A stretch of DNA of 64,000 bases from Aneurinibacillus tyrosinisolvens (GCF_001015055.1 NZ_BBWZ01000011.1:89231-153230), one strand, 5' to 3'. Counted from the first letter of the stretch, positions 54,000 to 63,730 are shown. Notes: generated by a model from the letters alone, not told the origin. Program-made: numbers and translations.

Positions 54000-55933
54000 C
54001 TAATACTGTCTTGCCTTCTTAAGGTTATTCTCTTTATCCATATATGCTTCTTGTACCTTTACGTTATCGGAAACACCCGCGATACCAACATGCCACCAGG
54101 ATTCATACCCATTCGTCATCGTCTTAGGCAGAACTTTAATGTCAATTAACGTCGATACAGTTTGATTCTTAGCGTCATTTATGGCACTACGCAGTTCTTC
54201 AATTGTGCTTACTTTATATGTTTTTACACCATATCCAGCAGCACTTTGCGCAAAATCAATTTTCATTAGGCTGCCATCCAAACGTCCAGTTTCCGGGTTC
54301 CGATAACGGAATTCCGTTCCAAAACTTCCTATTCCATTAGACATTTGCAAATTTATTGATACATCCAAAAGCGGCATTATCAAATAGCAGCACGTTGATT
54401 TTTTTGCCTTCTTGCAGGCTTGTGATCAACTCGGAGTGGAGCATTAGATAGCTTCCATCACCGACCATGGCATACACCTCTTTATCTGGTTCAGCCATTT
54501 TCACCCCAAGAGCACCGGAGATTTCATAGCCCATGCACGAATAGCCATATTCCATATGATACGTATTTGGCTGGCGGGACACCCACATTCTTTGCAGGTC
54601 TCCAGGAAGACTGCCTGCCGCTCCGACAATAATGGCATCTTCATTAATCGTTTTATTTACTTCACCGATTACTTCGGTTTGTGTGAGGCAAGAACCAACA
54701 GTTTCATAAAACTCAGGCAGCACTTCATCTAAGTGACCAGCGATCTCAGGTTTAAACTCCTGGTTTTTGTATTGAATTTGATGCAGTCTGTTTAACTCTG
54801 CTTCCCATGCATTCTTTGCTGTGATAATTTCATTTATATAGCCGGAACGATATCCTACTCCCTCTAATTCTTCTTCTAAAACAAGGAGGGCTAATTTTGC
54901 ATCAGCGACAATTTTTACCGCATCTACTTATAAGCGTGATAGTCTGAAACATTAACTGTTAGAAAATCGACAGCCGGATTTTGGAACAACTGCTTGGATG
55001 AAGTCGTAAAATCTGTATACCTTGTCCCAACCCCAATAACAAGATCTGCTTCCTTGGCAATAAGGTTTGCCGCAAGATTGCCGGTTACGCCCATTCCCCC
55101 TAGATTATATGTATGAACACTTTCAATCGCACTCTTACCCGCTTGGGTTTCAGCATAAGGAATGTTGAATTTTTCAGAAAAGCTTTTTAACAGATCAGCT
55201 GCTTCTGAATAACGAACACCCCCACCACATATAATAATGGGTTTCTTTTTCCCTTTTATTAATTCAACCGCATCTTTCACATCAGATACTGTTGGCACAC
55301 GGCGCTCAATTCGGTGGACACGTTTTTTGAAGAAGTACTCCGGGAAGTCGTATACTTCACCTTGTACATCCTGGGGAAGCGCGATAGTAACTGCACCAGT
55401 ATTAGCAGGATCAGTCAGAACACGCATGGCATTAATCATGGCACTCATTAATTGCTCCGGACGGCTGACACGATCCCAATACTTACTGACGGCCCGGAAT
55501 GCATCATTGGTTGTAATGGTTAAATCATGGTAGTGTTCTATTTGTTGAAGGACTGGGTCCGGTTGTCTTGTAGCAAAAGTGTCACCGGGGAGCAATAAAA
55601 CCGGAATGTTGTTAGCCGAAGCTGTTGCTGCAGCTGTCACCATATTGCTGCGCCAGGTCCGACAGAGGAAGTACACGCCATAATTTGCTTGCGGTGCTTT
55701 TGTTTGGCAAAGGCTACCGCTGCCTGAGCCATGCCCTGTTCATTTCTTCCTTGGAACACCTTAAGTTCCCCCGGGTTTTCTTCTAGGGCCTGACCAAGGC
55801 CCAGCACGTTCCCATGGCCAAATATAGTGAAAATCCCTTCCACAAACTTATGTTCCTTACCGTCAAACTCTACGTATTGCTCATTCAGAAATTTCACTAA
55901 TGCTTGTGCTGTAGTCAATTTTATCGTTTGCAT
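54000..55933 (-). pseudogene. iolD: 3D-trihydroxycyclohexane-1,2-dione hydrolase, broken by three indels
   Basis: IolD is the thiamine-pyrophosphate enzyme that opens the inositol ring. All parts of a normal protein of about 640 residues can be read, but in three frames: [11 protein letters not shown] to SVGPGAA, then [10 protein letters not shown] to VSDYHAYK, then [10 protein letters not shown] to [11 protein letters not shown], then [10 protein letters not shown] to KKARQY. Breaks lie near 55640 (one base missing), 54930 (one missing) and 54372 (one extra A). The gene is first after the transporter and is followed by iolE. As written it cannot give an active enzyme. Confidence 0.88.
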
Positions 55934-55984
55934 GAAAATCTACACCTCATTTTTAAAGTAGTAGAGAAGTGTTAAATAAAACAA

Positions 55985-56017
55985 GAAAAACGGGTGAGAC
56001 ACCCAAACCCGTTTTTA
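55985..56017 (-). terminator. Terminator after the solute-binding protein gene
   Basis: AAAAACGGGT and ACCCGTTTTT arms with TTTTTC following on the minus strand; separates the transporter operon from iolD. Confidence 0.8.
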
Positions 56018-56025
56018 TATTTTGA

Positions 56026-57018
56026 CTATTTAGAAATCGATTTTAAGAATTCTAATTTCTTTTGTGCGTTTTCTTTTGTAATCATATCAACACCACTGTC
56101 GATACGTTTCTCTACATTTTCTTTTTTAATTGCTTTAATTGCATTTTCTACGCCTTTATATCCCATATCATAAGGACTTTGCGCTACAGAACCGGCAAGC
56201 TTGCCCGCAATAACGGATTCTACAGCTTCGATTGTTCCATCCGTACCAATAACTTTTACATCTGACCCCTTAGCTTCAATAGCCCTCAATGCACCAAGAG
56301 CCATATCATCATTGGCAGAAAATACCCCTTTAATATCCGGAGTGGTTTGGAGCATGTTTTCCATAACAGTCATGGCTTTTGCTTTATCACTATCTGCCGG
56401 CTGCTCCGCTACAATTGTCATACCCGCTGCAGTCAAAGCGTCTTTAGCACCCTTAATTCGCTGATCTGTTGCAGGGTTTCCGAGTGCCCCTGCGATAAGA
56501 GCAACTTTGTCCCCTTTTTTCAGCATCTTAGCCAGGGCTTCCCCGCCTGTTTTGCCAGCTGTCGCATTGTCAGTTCCAATAAAGGAGGTCTTGTCTGCCC
56601 AGTCCGCATCCGTGTCTACAAGTAGTACCGGGATGCCGGCCTGTTTGTATTTTTCAAACACAGGAATAGCTGTTGCCGGTTGAGTTGGTGCAACGACTAA
56701 AGCACTTGGCTTTTGGTTTAGCACGTCTTCCATCATGTTCACTTGTTCCATGATTTGAGATTCAGCTGCAGGACCAACAACAGTCCCTTCCACTCCAAGA
56801 TCCTGGAATGCTTTCTTAGCGCCAGCTTCAACAAATTTCCAGTATTGACTGCTTGTCGTTTTAAGCACAACAGCAACTTTCGGTTTGCCCCCTTCCTTCG
56901 GAGCTTCAGCTTCTTTACTAGCCGTTGGTTGTGAGGAACCGCTGCTGCAACCAACAACGCTAGCCATTAACATGCTCACAACAGAAGTAGCCATAAAAAT
57001 TTTTTTTACATTTTTCAT
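56026..57018 (-). CDS. Sugar/inositol ABC transporter solute-binding lipoprotein
   Basis: A 330-residue periplasmic-binding protein of the ribose type. Signal sequence MKNVKKIFMATSVVSMLMAS with lipobox VVGC, then a Ser/Lys/Glu linker and the binding domain (VAVVLKTTSSQYWK, GVFSANDDMALGA, VIGTDGT). Start at 57018 with GGGGGA upstream. It is the third gene of an ATPase-permease-binding protein operon. Inositol is the likely ligand from context only. Confidence 0.88.
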   Translation of the reverse strand: MKNVKKIFMATSVVSMLMASVVGCSSGSSQPTASKEAEAPKEGGKPKVAVVLKTTSSQYWKFVEAGAKKAFQDLGVEGTVVGPAAESQIMEQVNMMEDVLNQKPSALVVAPTQPATAIPVFEKYKQAGIPVLLVDTDADWADKTSFIGTDNATAGKTGGEALAKMLKKGDKVALIAGALGNPATDQRIKGAKDALTAAGMTIVAEQPADSDKAKAMTVMENMLQTTPDIKGVFSANDDMALGALRAIEAKGSDVKVIGTDGTIEAVESVIAGKLAGSVAQSPYDMGYKGVENAIKAIKKENVEKRIDSGVDMITKENAQKKLEFLKSISK

Positions 57019-57072
57019 TTGTAGTCCCCCTAATATTTTAAAGTTTAAGAAAGCCAATGTAACCGATCCTTT

Positions 57073-58062
57073 TTATTTTTTAGAGGATCGTTGCCGTATT
57101 ACGTCTACATAAACCGCGGCGATAATAACAAGACCAATTAATGCCATCTGCAAATCAGCAGAAACATTTAACAGGTTTAGACCGTTTCGTAATACAGCAA
57201 TAATTAAAGCGCCGATTAATGTACCCCAAACCGTACCTACACCGCCCAGAAAGCTTGCTCCGCCAATAATACATGCGGCAATAGCGTCTAGTTCGTATCC
57301 TATACCGGCAAGCGGGAAAGCGGAATTTACACGGCCTACCATAACGAGTCCAGCTAACCCTGCCATTAATCCACTCAAGGTGTAAACAATAACAAGAACT
57401 TTATCAACATTGATTCCGGATAAACGTGCCGCTTCCGGATTTCCACCAACCGCATAAATGTATCTCCCAATTGCGGTTCGAGTTAGCAAATAGTGGAAGG
57501 CAACATACACAGCAATAACGAGAAGGAAGCTAATCGGAATCGGTCCAACAAATGAGTTACCAAGGTACTGAATCATAACCGGGAAGCCGGCTATAGGGGC
57601 GGCGGCTGTAACAATCAAAGCGAGTCCCCGGGCAACATTCATCATACCTAGTGTTGAAATAAACGGATGCGGAAGACGAAGTTTTGTGAGCATAATTCCA
57701 TTCATCCACCCCAAAAAGGCTCCAACCGCAAGACACATGACAATGCCAAGAAAAGGATTCATGCCCGCATTGACTACTACGATACCCATGGTCATAATGG
57801 CTAGGCCCAAAATAGAACCCACTGATAAATCAATTCCTGCCGTCAAAATCGGAAGCAGCATCCCTATCGCAAGCAGTGCATTAATAGAAGATTGGCGAGC
57901 AATATTCATGATATTATTCATAGTTAAAAATTGTTCTGAAGCTATGGTTAAAATCACACATAAAGAGATTAAACCGATTAGCGCACCAAATTTACCTGCC
58001 CATTCTTTATATACGCTTTTCTTTTCCGTTTTCGCTTGTTCATTTAAAGCAATTTCAGACAT
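57073..58062 (-). CDS. Ribose-type ABC transporter permease
   Basis: A 329-residue polytopic membrane protein of the RbsC/BPD_transp_2 family: about ten hydrophobic segments, with AGIDLSVGSILGLA and the conserved ATPase-contact region TAIGRYIYAVGGNPEAARLSGI. Adjacent to its ATPase (1-base gap), and 54 bases upstream of the binding-protein gene. Confidence 0.9.
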   Translation of the reverse strand: MSEIALNEQAKTEKKSVYKEWAGKFGALIGLISLCVILTIASEQFLTMNNIMNIARQSSINALLAIGMLLPILTAGIDLSVGSILGLAIMTMGIVVVNAGMNPFLGIVMCLAVGAFLGWMNGIMLTKLRLPHPFISTLGMMNVARGLALIVTAAAPIAGFPVMIQYLGNSFVGPIPISFLLVIAVYVAFHYLLTRTAIGRYIYAVGGNPEAARLSGINVDKVLVIVYTLSGLMAGLAGLVMVGRVNSAFPLAGIGYELDAIAACIIGGASFLGGVGTVWGTLIGALIIAVLRNGLNLLNVSADLQMALIGLVIIAAVYVDVIRQRSSKK

Positions 58063-58063
58063 T

Positions 58064-59569
58064 TTATTCCCCTCCTGTAGCAGCTACCATAATTTTTTCT
58101 TGATCTGCCTCTTCCCTCTTTAAATTAGCTGAAATTTCCCCTTCATTCATAACAAGAACCCGATCGCAAATACCTAAAATTTCAGGCAACTCCGAAGAAA
58201 TGATAATGACGACAGCTCCGTTCTGTACAAGAGAATTTATTAAACGATAAACTTCAACCTTCGCACCTACATCAATCCCACGAGTCGGTTCATCAAAAAT
58301 AAATATTTTCGCATTTGTTGCAAGCCATTTGGCGATCACAACTTTTTGCTGGTTTCCACCGCTTAACTTACGTGCATGTTTTTGAATATTACCCGGACGA
58401 ACCTGCAATTCATTGATATAATCGGTCGCTTTCTTCTTCATCTCATTCGGTTGAATGAACAACCCTTTCGTAAATTGAGCAAGGCTAGCTAGACTCATAT
58501 TAAATTCAAGATTTTGATCAAGCACAAGCCCCTCACTTTTACGGTCTTCTGTTATAAAAGCAAGCCCCGCTTTAATTGCATCCTTGGGTGACTTAATACG
58601 AACTTCTTGGCCAAACACGAATATTCTGCCAGATTCAATCGGATCTACACCAAAAATGCCTCTTGCCACTTCAGTTCGGCCTGCGCCGACTAATCCTGAA
58701 AACCCCAGGATTTCCCCCTGATAGGCTGTGAAACTAATTTCTTTGCTGCTTCCTTTTAACCGGAGATTCTCTACACGCAGCCCTTCCTGTCCACGAGTGA
58801 ACAATTCTTTTGGATATTTCTCATCCAGGTCCCGTCCAACCATCAGTTGTATCATTTTATCTGTACTGGTTTCTTTAACCGGTAGCGTTTGTATTTTAGC
58901 TCCATCACGCAATATCGTGATACGGTCCCCAATCCGCTTGAGTTCCTCTAATTTATGGGAGATGTAAACGATTGCAATCCCACGATCCCGCAGTTGTTCA
59001 ACTGTCTTTAATAGCTGTTCGACTTCTGACGCACTTAAACTTGCCGTTGGTTCATCCATAATAATTAATTTAGCATTCATGGTTAACGCCTTCGCAATTT
59101 CTACCAGTTGCTGTTTACCTATTCCCAACGACGATATTTTACTATCAGGATTAATATCCTGACCCAACAGTTGAAGGCATTCAAGCGCTTTCTTTTTCAT
59201 TTCTTTTCGATTCAAAAAAGGAACAAGGCCCTGGTGCTTCATTTCTCGCCCAAGAAACATATTTTCATAAACTGATAATTCGGGAATAAGATTTAGCTCC
59301 TGATAAATTGTCCCAATGCCTATATTCATTGCATCAGATGGACCATTGATATCCACCTTTTGTCCTTGCCACAGAATTTGCCCTTCATCCTTGGTGTAGG
59401 CGCCCGTCATAATTTTAATCAGAGTTGATTTTCCAGCCCCATTTTCCCCCAGCAATACATGAACCTCTCCAGCTTTTACGTCTAAATCAATATTTTTTAA
59501 TACCTGATGGCCAGAAAATGATTTACTAATATTTGAAAGTTGCAATATTACTTTCTCTGCATCATTCAC
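58064..59569 (-). CDS. Ribose-type ABC transporter ATP-binding protein
   Basis: A 501-residue tandem ATPase of the RbsA/MglA type. N-terminal ATPase with GENGAGKSTL, LGIGKQQLVEIAKAL and LIIMDEPTASLS; C-terminal half with LVGAGRTEVARG (degenerate Walker A), LSGGNQQKVVIAKWL and IFDEPTRGIDVGAK. GTG start after GGGGGG. First gene of the transporter operon; operator-like palindromes lie upstream at 59608-59752. Confidence 0.92.
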   Translation of the reverse strand: MNDAEKVILQLSNISKSFSGHQVLKNIDLDVKAGEVHVLLGENGAGKSTLIKIMTGAYTKDEGQILWQGQKVDINGPSDAMNIGIGTIYQELNLIPELSVYENMFLGREMKHQGLVPFLNRKEMKKKALECLQLLGQDINPDSKISSLGIGKQQLVEIAKALTMNAKLIIMDEPTASLSASEVEQLLKTVEQLRDRGIAIVYISHKLEELKRIGDRITILRDGAKIQTLPVKETSTDKMIQLMVGRDLDEKYPKELFTRGQEGLRVENLRLKGSSKEISFTAYQGEILGFSGLVGAGRTEVARGIFGVDPIESGRIFVFGQEVRIKSPKDAIKAGLAFITEDRKSEGLVLDQNLEFNMSLASLAQFTKGLFIQPNEMKKKATDYINELQVRPGNIQKHARKLSGGNQQKVVIAKWLATNAKIFIFDEPTRGIDVGAKVEVYRLINSLVQNGAVVIIISSELPEILGICDRVLVMNEGEISANLKREEADQEKIMVAATGGE

Positions 59570-59607
59570 GGGTTATCCCCCCTTTTAAATCAAGTTATAT
59601 CTCAACA

Positions 59608-59623
59608 GATAAAGCGCTTAATC
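59608..59623. promoter_or_regulatory. Operator-like site upstream of the transporter operon
   Basis: GATAAAGCGCTTAATC, palindromic at 7 of 8 positions, 39 bases before the GTG start of the ATPase gene, a position suited to block transcription. Confidence 0.55.
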
Positions 59624-59736
59624 AGATTAAATGAGAAAAAGGCAGCGCTTTCAAATTTTTGACATACGCATTTTCATCCTGTTTACCCTTTATCATTTCA
59701 CTGCTAATAATTTATCCGAATTAAGAACTATTTTTA

Positions 59737-59752
59737 GATTAAGCGCTTTACC
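59737..59752. promoter_or_regulatory. Second operator-like site upstream of the transporter operon
   Basis: GATTAAGCGCTTTACC, same AAGCGCTT core, 129 bases from the first. The spacing would allow DNA looping by a LacI-type tetramer; this is inference. A weaker AGCGCT site lies at 59644-59649. Confidence 0.5.
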
Positions 59753-59765
59753 TTTCATCCAAAAA

Positions 59766-60797
59766 TTAAACATTGATTTTAATGTTTCCAACTATCTCTG
59801 AAATTTTTACCGGTCTTTTTTCTTCCAATGATTTCTTAGCAGCATGCGCAATCAATTCGGCCTGTAAACCATCATTGCTATTTACCGGAACATCTTTCCC
59901 GTTCAGAACACAATCTACAAATATTTTCACTTCTTCTATGTAAGCTTCTTGGTATCTTTCTAGAAAGAAATGCTTAGGCTTATCTTGGTATACCCCTTCT
60001 TCAGTGCTGATTTCAGCCGTCGTCGGTTGGTCATTCTTAATTGTAACAGATCCCTTTGAGCCAAACACTTCTACCCTCTGATCATAGCCATAGGCTGCTT
60101 TTCTGCTATTATCAATCACGCCAATAGCTCCATTGGTAAATCTCAATGTGGTGATGGCAGTATCGATATCTCCATATGCTGCAAAGACAGGATCAACAAG
60201 GACAGCTCCCTGTACATAGACTTCTTCAACATCACTTCCCGATACAAACCTTGCAATATCAAAATCATGAATGGCCATATCAATAAATAATCCTCCGGAC
60301 CCTTTAATATACTCTTCATGAGGAGGGTGTGGATCCCTGGAAGTTACTTTAATGATGTGCGGGTCACCAATTTTTCCGGACGCTACCGTTTCACGGACTT
60401 TCTTAAAGTTATGATCAAATCTCCGATTAAATCCAACCTGCAACTTGACCCCAGTTTCCTTCACAACTTCAATAGCGTTCAGGCTTTCGCTTACATTAAA
60501 ACTTATTGGCTTTTCACAAAAAATGTGTTTGCCCGCTTTCGCTGCCTCTATGATAATTTGAATATGTGTATCCGTAGGTGAGCATACGAAAACCGCATCA
60601 ATTTCAGGGTCTTGCAAAACCTCTTTATAATCATTGGTCACATGCTGAATTCCTATATGATTTGCCCATTCCTTAACTTGTTCAGCAAACAAATCAGAAA
60701 TTGTTTTAATTTCAATTTCCGGCAACCGCACTAAATTTTCCGCATGCAATTTGCCAATTCTTCCGCCACCTATAATTCCTAACGTAATCTTCTTCAC
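59766..60797 (-). CDS. iolG: Inositol 2-dehydrogenase
   Basis: A 343-residue Gfo/Idh/MocA dehydrogenase that closely follows the IolG pattern: GIIGGGRIGKLHAENL, CEKPISF with catalytic Lys, GFNRRFDHNF and the DMAIHDFDIARF motif. It oxidises myo-inositol to 2-keto-inositol with NAD. GTG start after GGGGAG. Separated from the transporter genes by a 196-base region with operators, it is transcribed first in the island after the regulator. Confidence 0.9.
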   Translation of the reverse strand: MKKITLGIIGGGRIGKLHAENLVRLPEIEIKTISDLFAEQVKEWANHIGIQHVTNDYKEVLQDPEIDAVFVCSPTDTHIQIIIEAAKAGKHIFCEKPISFNVSESLNAIEVVKETGVKLQVGFNRRFDHNFKKVRETVASGKIGDPHIIKVTSRDPHPPHEEYIKGSGGLFIDMAIHDFDIARFVSGSDVEEVYVQGAVLVDPVFAAYGDIDTAITTLRFTNGAIGVIDNSRKAAYGYDQRVEVFGSKGSVTIKNDQPTTAEISTEEGVYQDKPKHFFLERYQEAYIEEVKIFVDCVLNGKDVPVNSNDGLQAELIAHAAKKSLEEKRPVKISEIVGNIKINV

Positions 60798-60824
60798 AGC
60801 TTTACTCCCCTCAAAACATTTTTA

Positions 60825-60840
60825 GGTTAAGCGCTTTACT
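60825..60840. promoter_or_regulatory. Operator-like site upstream of iolG
   Basis: GGTTAAGCGCTTTACT, AAGCGCTT core, only 28 bases before the GTG of the dehydrogenase gene, so likely within or just after the promoter. Confidence 0.55.
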
Positions 60841-60904
60841 AAAATCTATTCTAATATATGTTCTGAATCATTACAAGATTTTATTTTATTTTAATTAAAA
60901 AATA

Positions 60905-60920
60905 AGTAAGCGCTTTTACT
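60905..60920. promoter_or_regulatory. Second operator-like site upstream of iolG
   Basis: AGTAAGCGCTTTTACT, near-perfect palindrome (AGTAA/TTACT arms), about 80 bases upstream of the first. Confidence 0.55.
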
Positions 60921-60981
60921 ACTATTTTATAAAGAAATAGTTATCTATCAATAATAAGCAAAATGAATAATTGAATTGGAT

Positions 60982-61012
60982 GAAAAAAAGCTATTCATAA
61001 TGAATAGCTTAA
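60982..61012 (-). terminator. Terminator after the LacI-family gene
   Basis: Perfect AAGCTATTCA / TGAATAGCTT stem with a TAA loop, flanked by A-run (T-run on the minus strand). Confidence 0.85.
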
Positions 61013-61018
61013 AACTAA

Positions 61019-62026
61019 TTACTCTTCTTCATTTAGCTGATATGTTGACCCGCGGATAATCAACTCTGGCATCAATACAATGCGCTGTTTCATTGCATTA
61101 CCATCCTCAACCTTGGATACGAGAATATCTACAACCCGGCGGCCCATATCATGAATGGGCTGTGCCACTGAAGTTAAGGGCGGATCAACGATCCTGGCCA
61201 TAATTGTATTGTCAAATCCAACTAAAGAGAGTTCATTTGGTATAGTAATACCTCGTTCTCTTGCTGCTTGTAATGCACTGATTGCCAACACATCATTGCA
61301 TGCAAATATAGCTGTAGGGCGCTCTTCCCGATCGAACAGTTGGCCTGCCCGTACATCGTTATTTTTTGTAATCGAATCAGCAACTAAAATAAGAGATTCA
61401 TCAACAGTTAATTCTGAATCCGTTAACGCCTGACGATACCCTCTCACACGTTCTCTGCTGCTTCGTTCATCTTGAGCAAGAACGGCAATTTGTTTGTGAC
61501 CTAACTTTAAGAGATGCTGTGTTACTTCATATCCGCCTAAAAAGTCGTCAACAGTCACACTATCAATCCCAAGAGAGGGGATTTCTTGTGAAACAAGAGC
61601 AATGGGCACCTTTTCCTCTATCAGTTCCTTTAAAATTTTCTCCTCTTGAACACCCGAAGCCATAATAAACCCGTCAATACTTTTTTGCCTTAACAGAGTA
61701 ATATATTTTCTTTCCTTATTGGTATTATTATCTGTACTACACATAACAACACTATAGCCCAACTCCTGAGCTCGATCCTCTATACTTCTTGCGATTTCCG
61801 CAAAAAATGGATTTGCCAAATCCGGAATAAGAAGGCCTAGTGTATTTGTTCTCTTTCCGGTTAGCGCGGATGCCACAACGCTGGGTTGATAATTAAGATC
61901 ATCCATTATTTTATATACTCTTTGCCTTGTTTTATCACTAATCCGTCCTGCTTTATTTATCACCTTGGAAACGGTAGCTATGGATACCCCGGCTTCCCGG
62001 GCAACATCATAAATTGTCGGCTTCAT
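61019..62026 (-). CDS. LacI-family transcriptional regulator
   Basis: A 335-residue repressor with the helix-turn-helix TIYDVAREAGVSIATVSKVI (residues 3-22), hinge region YQPSVVASALTGKR and a periplasmic-binding-protein-like effector domain. It is the intact paralogue of the frameshifted gene at 47-48 kb and heads the inositol island; the AAGCGCTT palindromes nearby are the obvious candidate operators. The effector is unknown, probably an inositol pathway intermediate. Confidence 0.9.
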   Translation of the reverse strand: MKPTIYDVAREAGVSIATVSKVINKAGRISDKTRQRVYKIMDDLNYQPSVVASALTGKRTNTLGLLIPDLANPFFAEIARSIEDRAQELGYSVVMCSTDNNTNKERKYITLLRQKSIDGFIMASGVQEEKILKELIEEKVPIALVSQEIPSLGIDSVTVDDFLGGYEVTQHLLKLGHKQIAVLAQDERSSRERVRGYRQALTDSELTVDESLILVADSITKNNDVRAGQLFDREERPTAIFACNDVLAISALQAARERGITIPNELSLVGFDNTIMARIVDPPLTSVAQPIHDMGRRVVDILVSKVEDGNAMKQRIVLMPELIIRGSTYQLNEEE

Positions 62027-62190
62027 CTCTCACCATTTCTCTCTACGTAGTAACTTAAAATTATTATATATTATTCTATTCATAATTCCCATTATGGATT
62101 CAAGGAACATCTGTAACTGATTCCAATTAAATCGTTAAAAGTAATTCAAGAAATACCTAATTATTTCTAGCTTAATTGAATTTAGCTAGT

Positions 62191-62970
62191 TTAGTCTAAC
62201 AAACCTACCATCCTGAGACCGTGTAAAATGCCATCCTCATCAACAGACTTAGTTATGTACTTAGCAGCTTTTTTAGCCAAAACATGACCATTTCCCATAG
62301 CAATACTATTGTCTATAGTTTTAAGCATATCAACGTCATTTAATCCATCGCCAAAGGCAAAAATACTTTCTTTTCCAACCCCCAGCTTTTCAGTTATTTT
62401 TTCTATTCCTTTTGCCTTAGAACCGCCAGCTGGAATCACATCTACAGAAACGGGATGCCAACGAATAAAATCAAATGGTTTAAATTCCTTTTCATAAAAT
62501 TCTTCCTGTTTCTCTTGGCAAAATAATAAGGACTGATAAATTTCTCTTTCTTTAAAGTAATTGGGGTTATGTGTTGGGAATTTTTCGATTTTTAATGTAT
62601 CGATGCTTTCGACGATATAGTGATGGTGAGGGACATTCGCCTTCATATCTTCATGGTCCATGTAGACAATCGGATGGTTATTTAAGACAGCTGCATCAGT
62701 TAAAGATTGTAAGGCTTTTTTATTTAGTGGATTGGTATATATCACTTCACCTTTTAAAACTACATATTGACCGTTATAGCTTACAAAAGTTTGAATATCC
62801 AGCTCTTCACGCAGGTCTGCAAACATGAACGGTGCGCGTCCTGTTGCGATAGCTACTTCATGGCCTTTCTCTTTTAACGATTGAATGGCCTGTTTTGTGG
62901 AACGAGGCAATCGCTTATCATGGTCAAAAAGTGTTCCGTCTATATCGAAAAAGATTATTTGCTGCATCAT
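62191..62970 (-). CDS. Cof-type HAD-superfamily hydrolase
   Basis: A 259-residue phosphatase-like protein. HAD motif I FFDIDGTLFDHD near the N-terminus, motif II in AIATGRAP, catalytic Lys in GGSKAKGI and motif IV GDGLNDVDML place it in the Cof/HAD-IIB group acting on small sugar or nucleotide phosphates. AAGGTGG precedes the ATG. Monocistronic between the regulator and the tRNA cluster. Confidence 0.88.
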   Translation of the reverse strand: MMQQIIFFDIDGTLFDHDKRLPRSTKQAIQSLKEKGHEVAIATGRAPFMFADLREELDIQTFVSYNGQYVVLKGEVIYTNPLNKKALQSLTDAAVLNNHPIVYMDHEDMKANVPHHHYIVESIDTLKIEKFPTHNPNYFKEREIYQSLLFCQEKQEEFYEKEFKPFDFIRWHPVSVDVIPAGGSKAKGIEKITEKLGVGKESIFAFGDGLNDVDMLKTIDNSIAMGNGHVLAKKAAKYITKSVDEDGILHGLRMVGLLD

Positions 62971-63171
62971 TTTACCACCTTATTATTAATATATTGGAAT
63001 TGATTCAGTGATGACGTAAATTATTATGTGTAACGTAATTCACTAAAATTTAGCACCTTTAATTATTTGTCTCTTTATCATCTAATATATATCCTTTTTA
63101 CACAATGATATTATCGAATACCAAAAAACAATTGCCTTGTTCCTGCTGATAACACCCACTCTAGACGTACA
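62971..63171. other. Intergenic region before the tRNA cluster end
   Basis: About 200 AT-rich bases between the HAD gene start and the terminator of the tRNA transcript. Presumably holds the HAD promoter; nothing else seen. Confidence 0.3.
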
Positions 63172-63204
63172 TAAAAAAGGGAATCCTTATTCAGGATTCC
63201 CTTA
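63172..63204 (-). terminator. Terminator of the tRNA cluster
   Basis: Perfect 11-bp stem AAGGGAATCCT / AGGATTCCCTT with a 5-base loop and TTTTTTA after it on the minus strand, 60 bases past the tRNA-Ser gene. Confidence 0.9.
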
Positions 63205-63265
63205 GATTCGTTAATTTATATAGTTAGTACGGAGTAATGAAATGGAATCAGTATAATACTCAGCA

Positions 63266-63357
63266 TGGCGGAGAAGGAGGGATTCGAACCCTCGCACGGT
63301 ATAACCCGTCTACTCCCTTAGCAGGGGAGCCCCTTATAGCCACTTGGGTACTTCTCC
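63266..63357 (-). tRNA. tRNA-Ser (GCT)
   Basis: Class II tRNA of 92 bases with a long variable arm; acceptor GGAGAAG pairs CTTCTCC, discriminator G and encoded CCA. Anticodon GCT in loop CTGCTAA, T-arm GGTTCGAATCC. Last gene of the six-tRNA minus-strand cluster. Confidence 0.95.
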
Positions 63358-63378
63358 GTTTTTTCAGAAATGGGGCAA

Positions 63379-63455
63379 TGGTAGCGGCGAAGGGGATCGA
63401 ACCCCCGACCTTACGGGTATGAACCGTACGCTCTAGCCAGCTGAGCTACACCGCC
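63379..63455 (-). tRNA. tRNA-Met (CAT), elongator
   Basis: 77 bases with CCA. Acceptor GGCGGTG, anticodon CAT in loop TTCATAC, T-arm GGTTCGATCC. The acceptor and stem closely match the elongator methionine tRNA of Bacillus rather than the initiator or tRNA-Ile2. Confidence 0.92.
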
Positions 63456-63566
63456 ACAAGAAAAATGAAAAGTGAAATCATCTCCCACCTATGCCGTCCC
63501 CCCTCTGTTTTGTAACCCGCGAACTCGCAGGTGGCTAACGGACATCGTAGGATATGTAAGTAGAAG
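63456..63566. other. Spacer inside the tRNA cluster
   Basis: A 111-base spacer between tRNA-Met and tRNA-Pro, longer than the other spacers (about 3-24 bases). No tRNA, ORF or clear terminator seen; a separate promoter for the two downstream tRNAs is possible. Confidence 0.4.
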
Positions 63567-63643
63567 TGGTCGGGAAGACAGGATTTGAACCTGCGACCCC
63601 CTGGTCCCAAACCAGGTGCTCTACCAAGCTGAGCCACTTCCCG
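63567..63643 (-). tRNA. tRNA-Pro (TGG)
   Basis: 77 bases with CCA. Acceptor CGGGAAG pairs CTTCCCG, anticodon TGG in loop TTTGGGA, T-arm GGTTCAAATCC. Confidence 0.95.
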
Positions 63644-63650
63644 ATAATGA

Positions 63651-63727
63651 TGGCGTGCCCGGAGAGACTCGAACTCCCAACCTTCTGATTCGTAGTCAGA
63701 CACTCTATCCGATTGAGCTACGGGCAC
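63651..63727 (-). tRNA. tRNA-Arg (ACG)
   Basis: 77 bases with CCA. Acceptor GTGCCCG pairs CGGGCAC, anticodon ACG (A34 normally deaminated to inosine) in loop CTACGAA, T-arm AGTTCGAGTC. Confidence 0.95.
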
Positions 63728-63730
63728 ATA

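Noticed and set aside
51712..60920. Calling the AAGCGCTT sites plain CcpA cre elements
   Set aside because: They deviate from cre at the outer TG/CA positions and are concentrated near the LacI-type gene; cre remains an alternative, not the main call.
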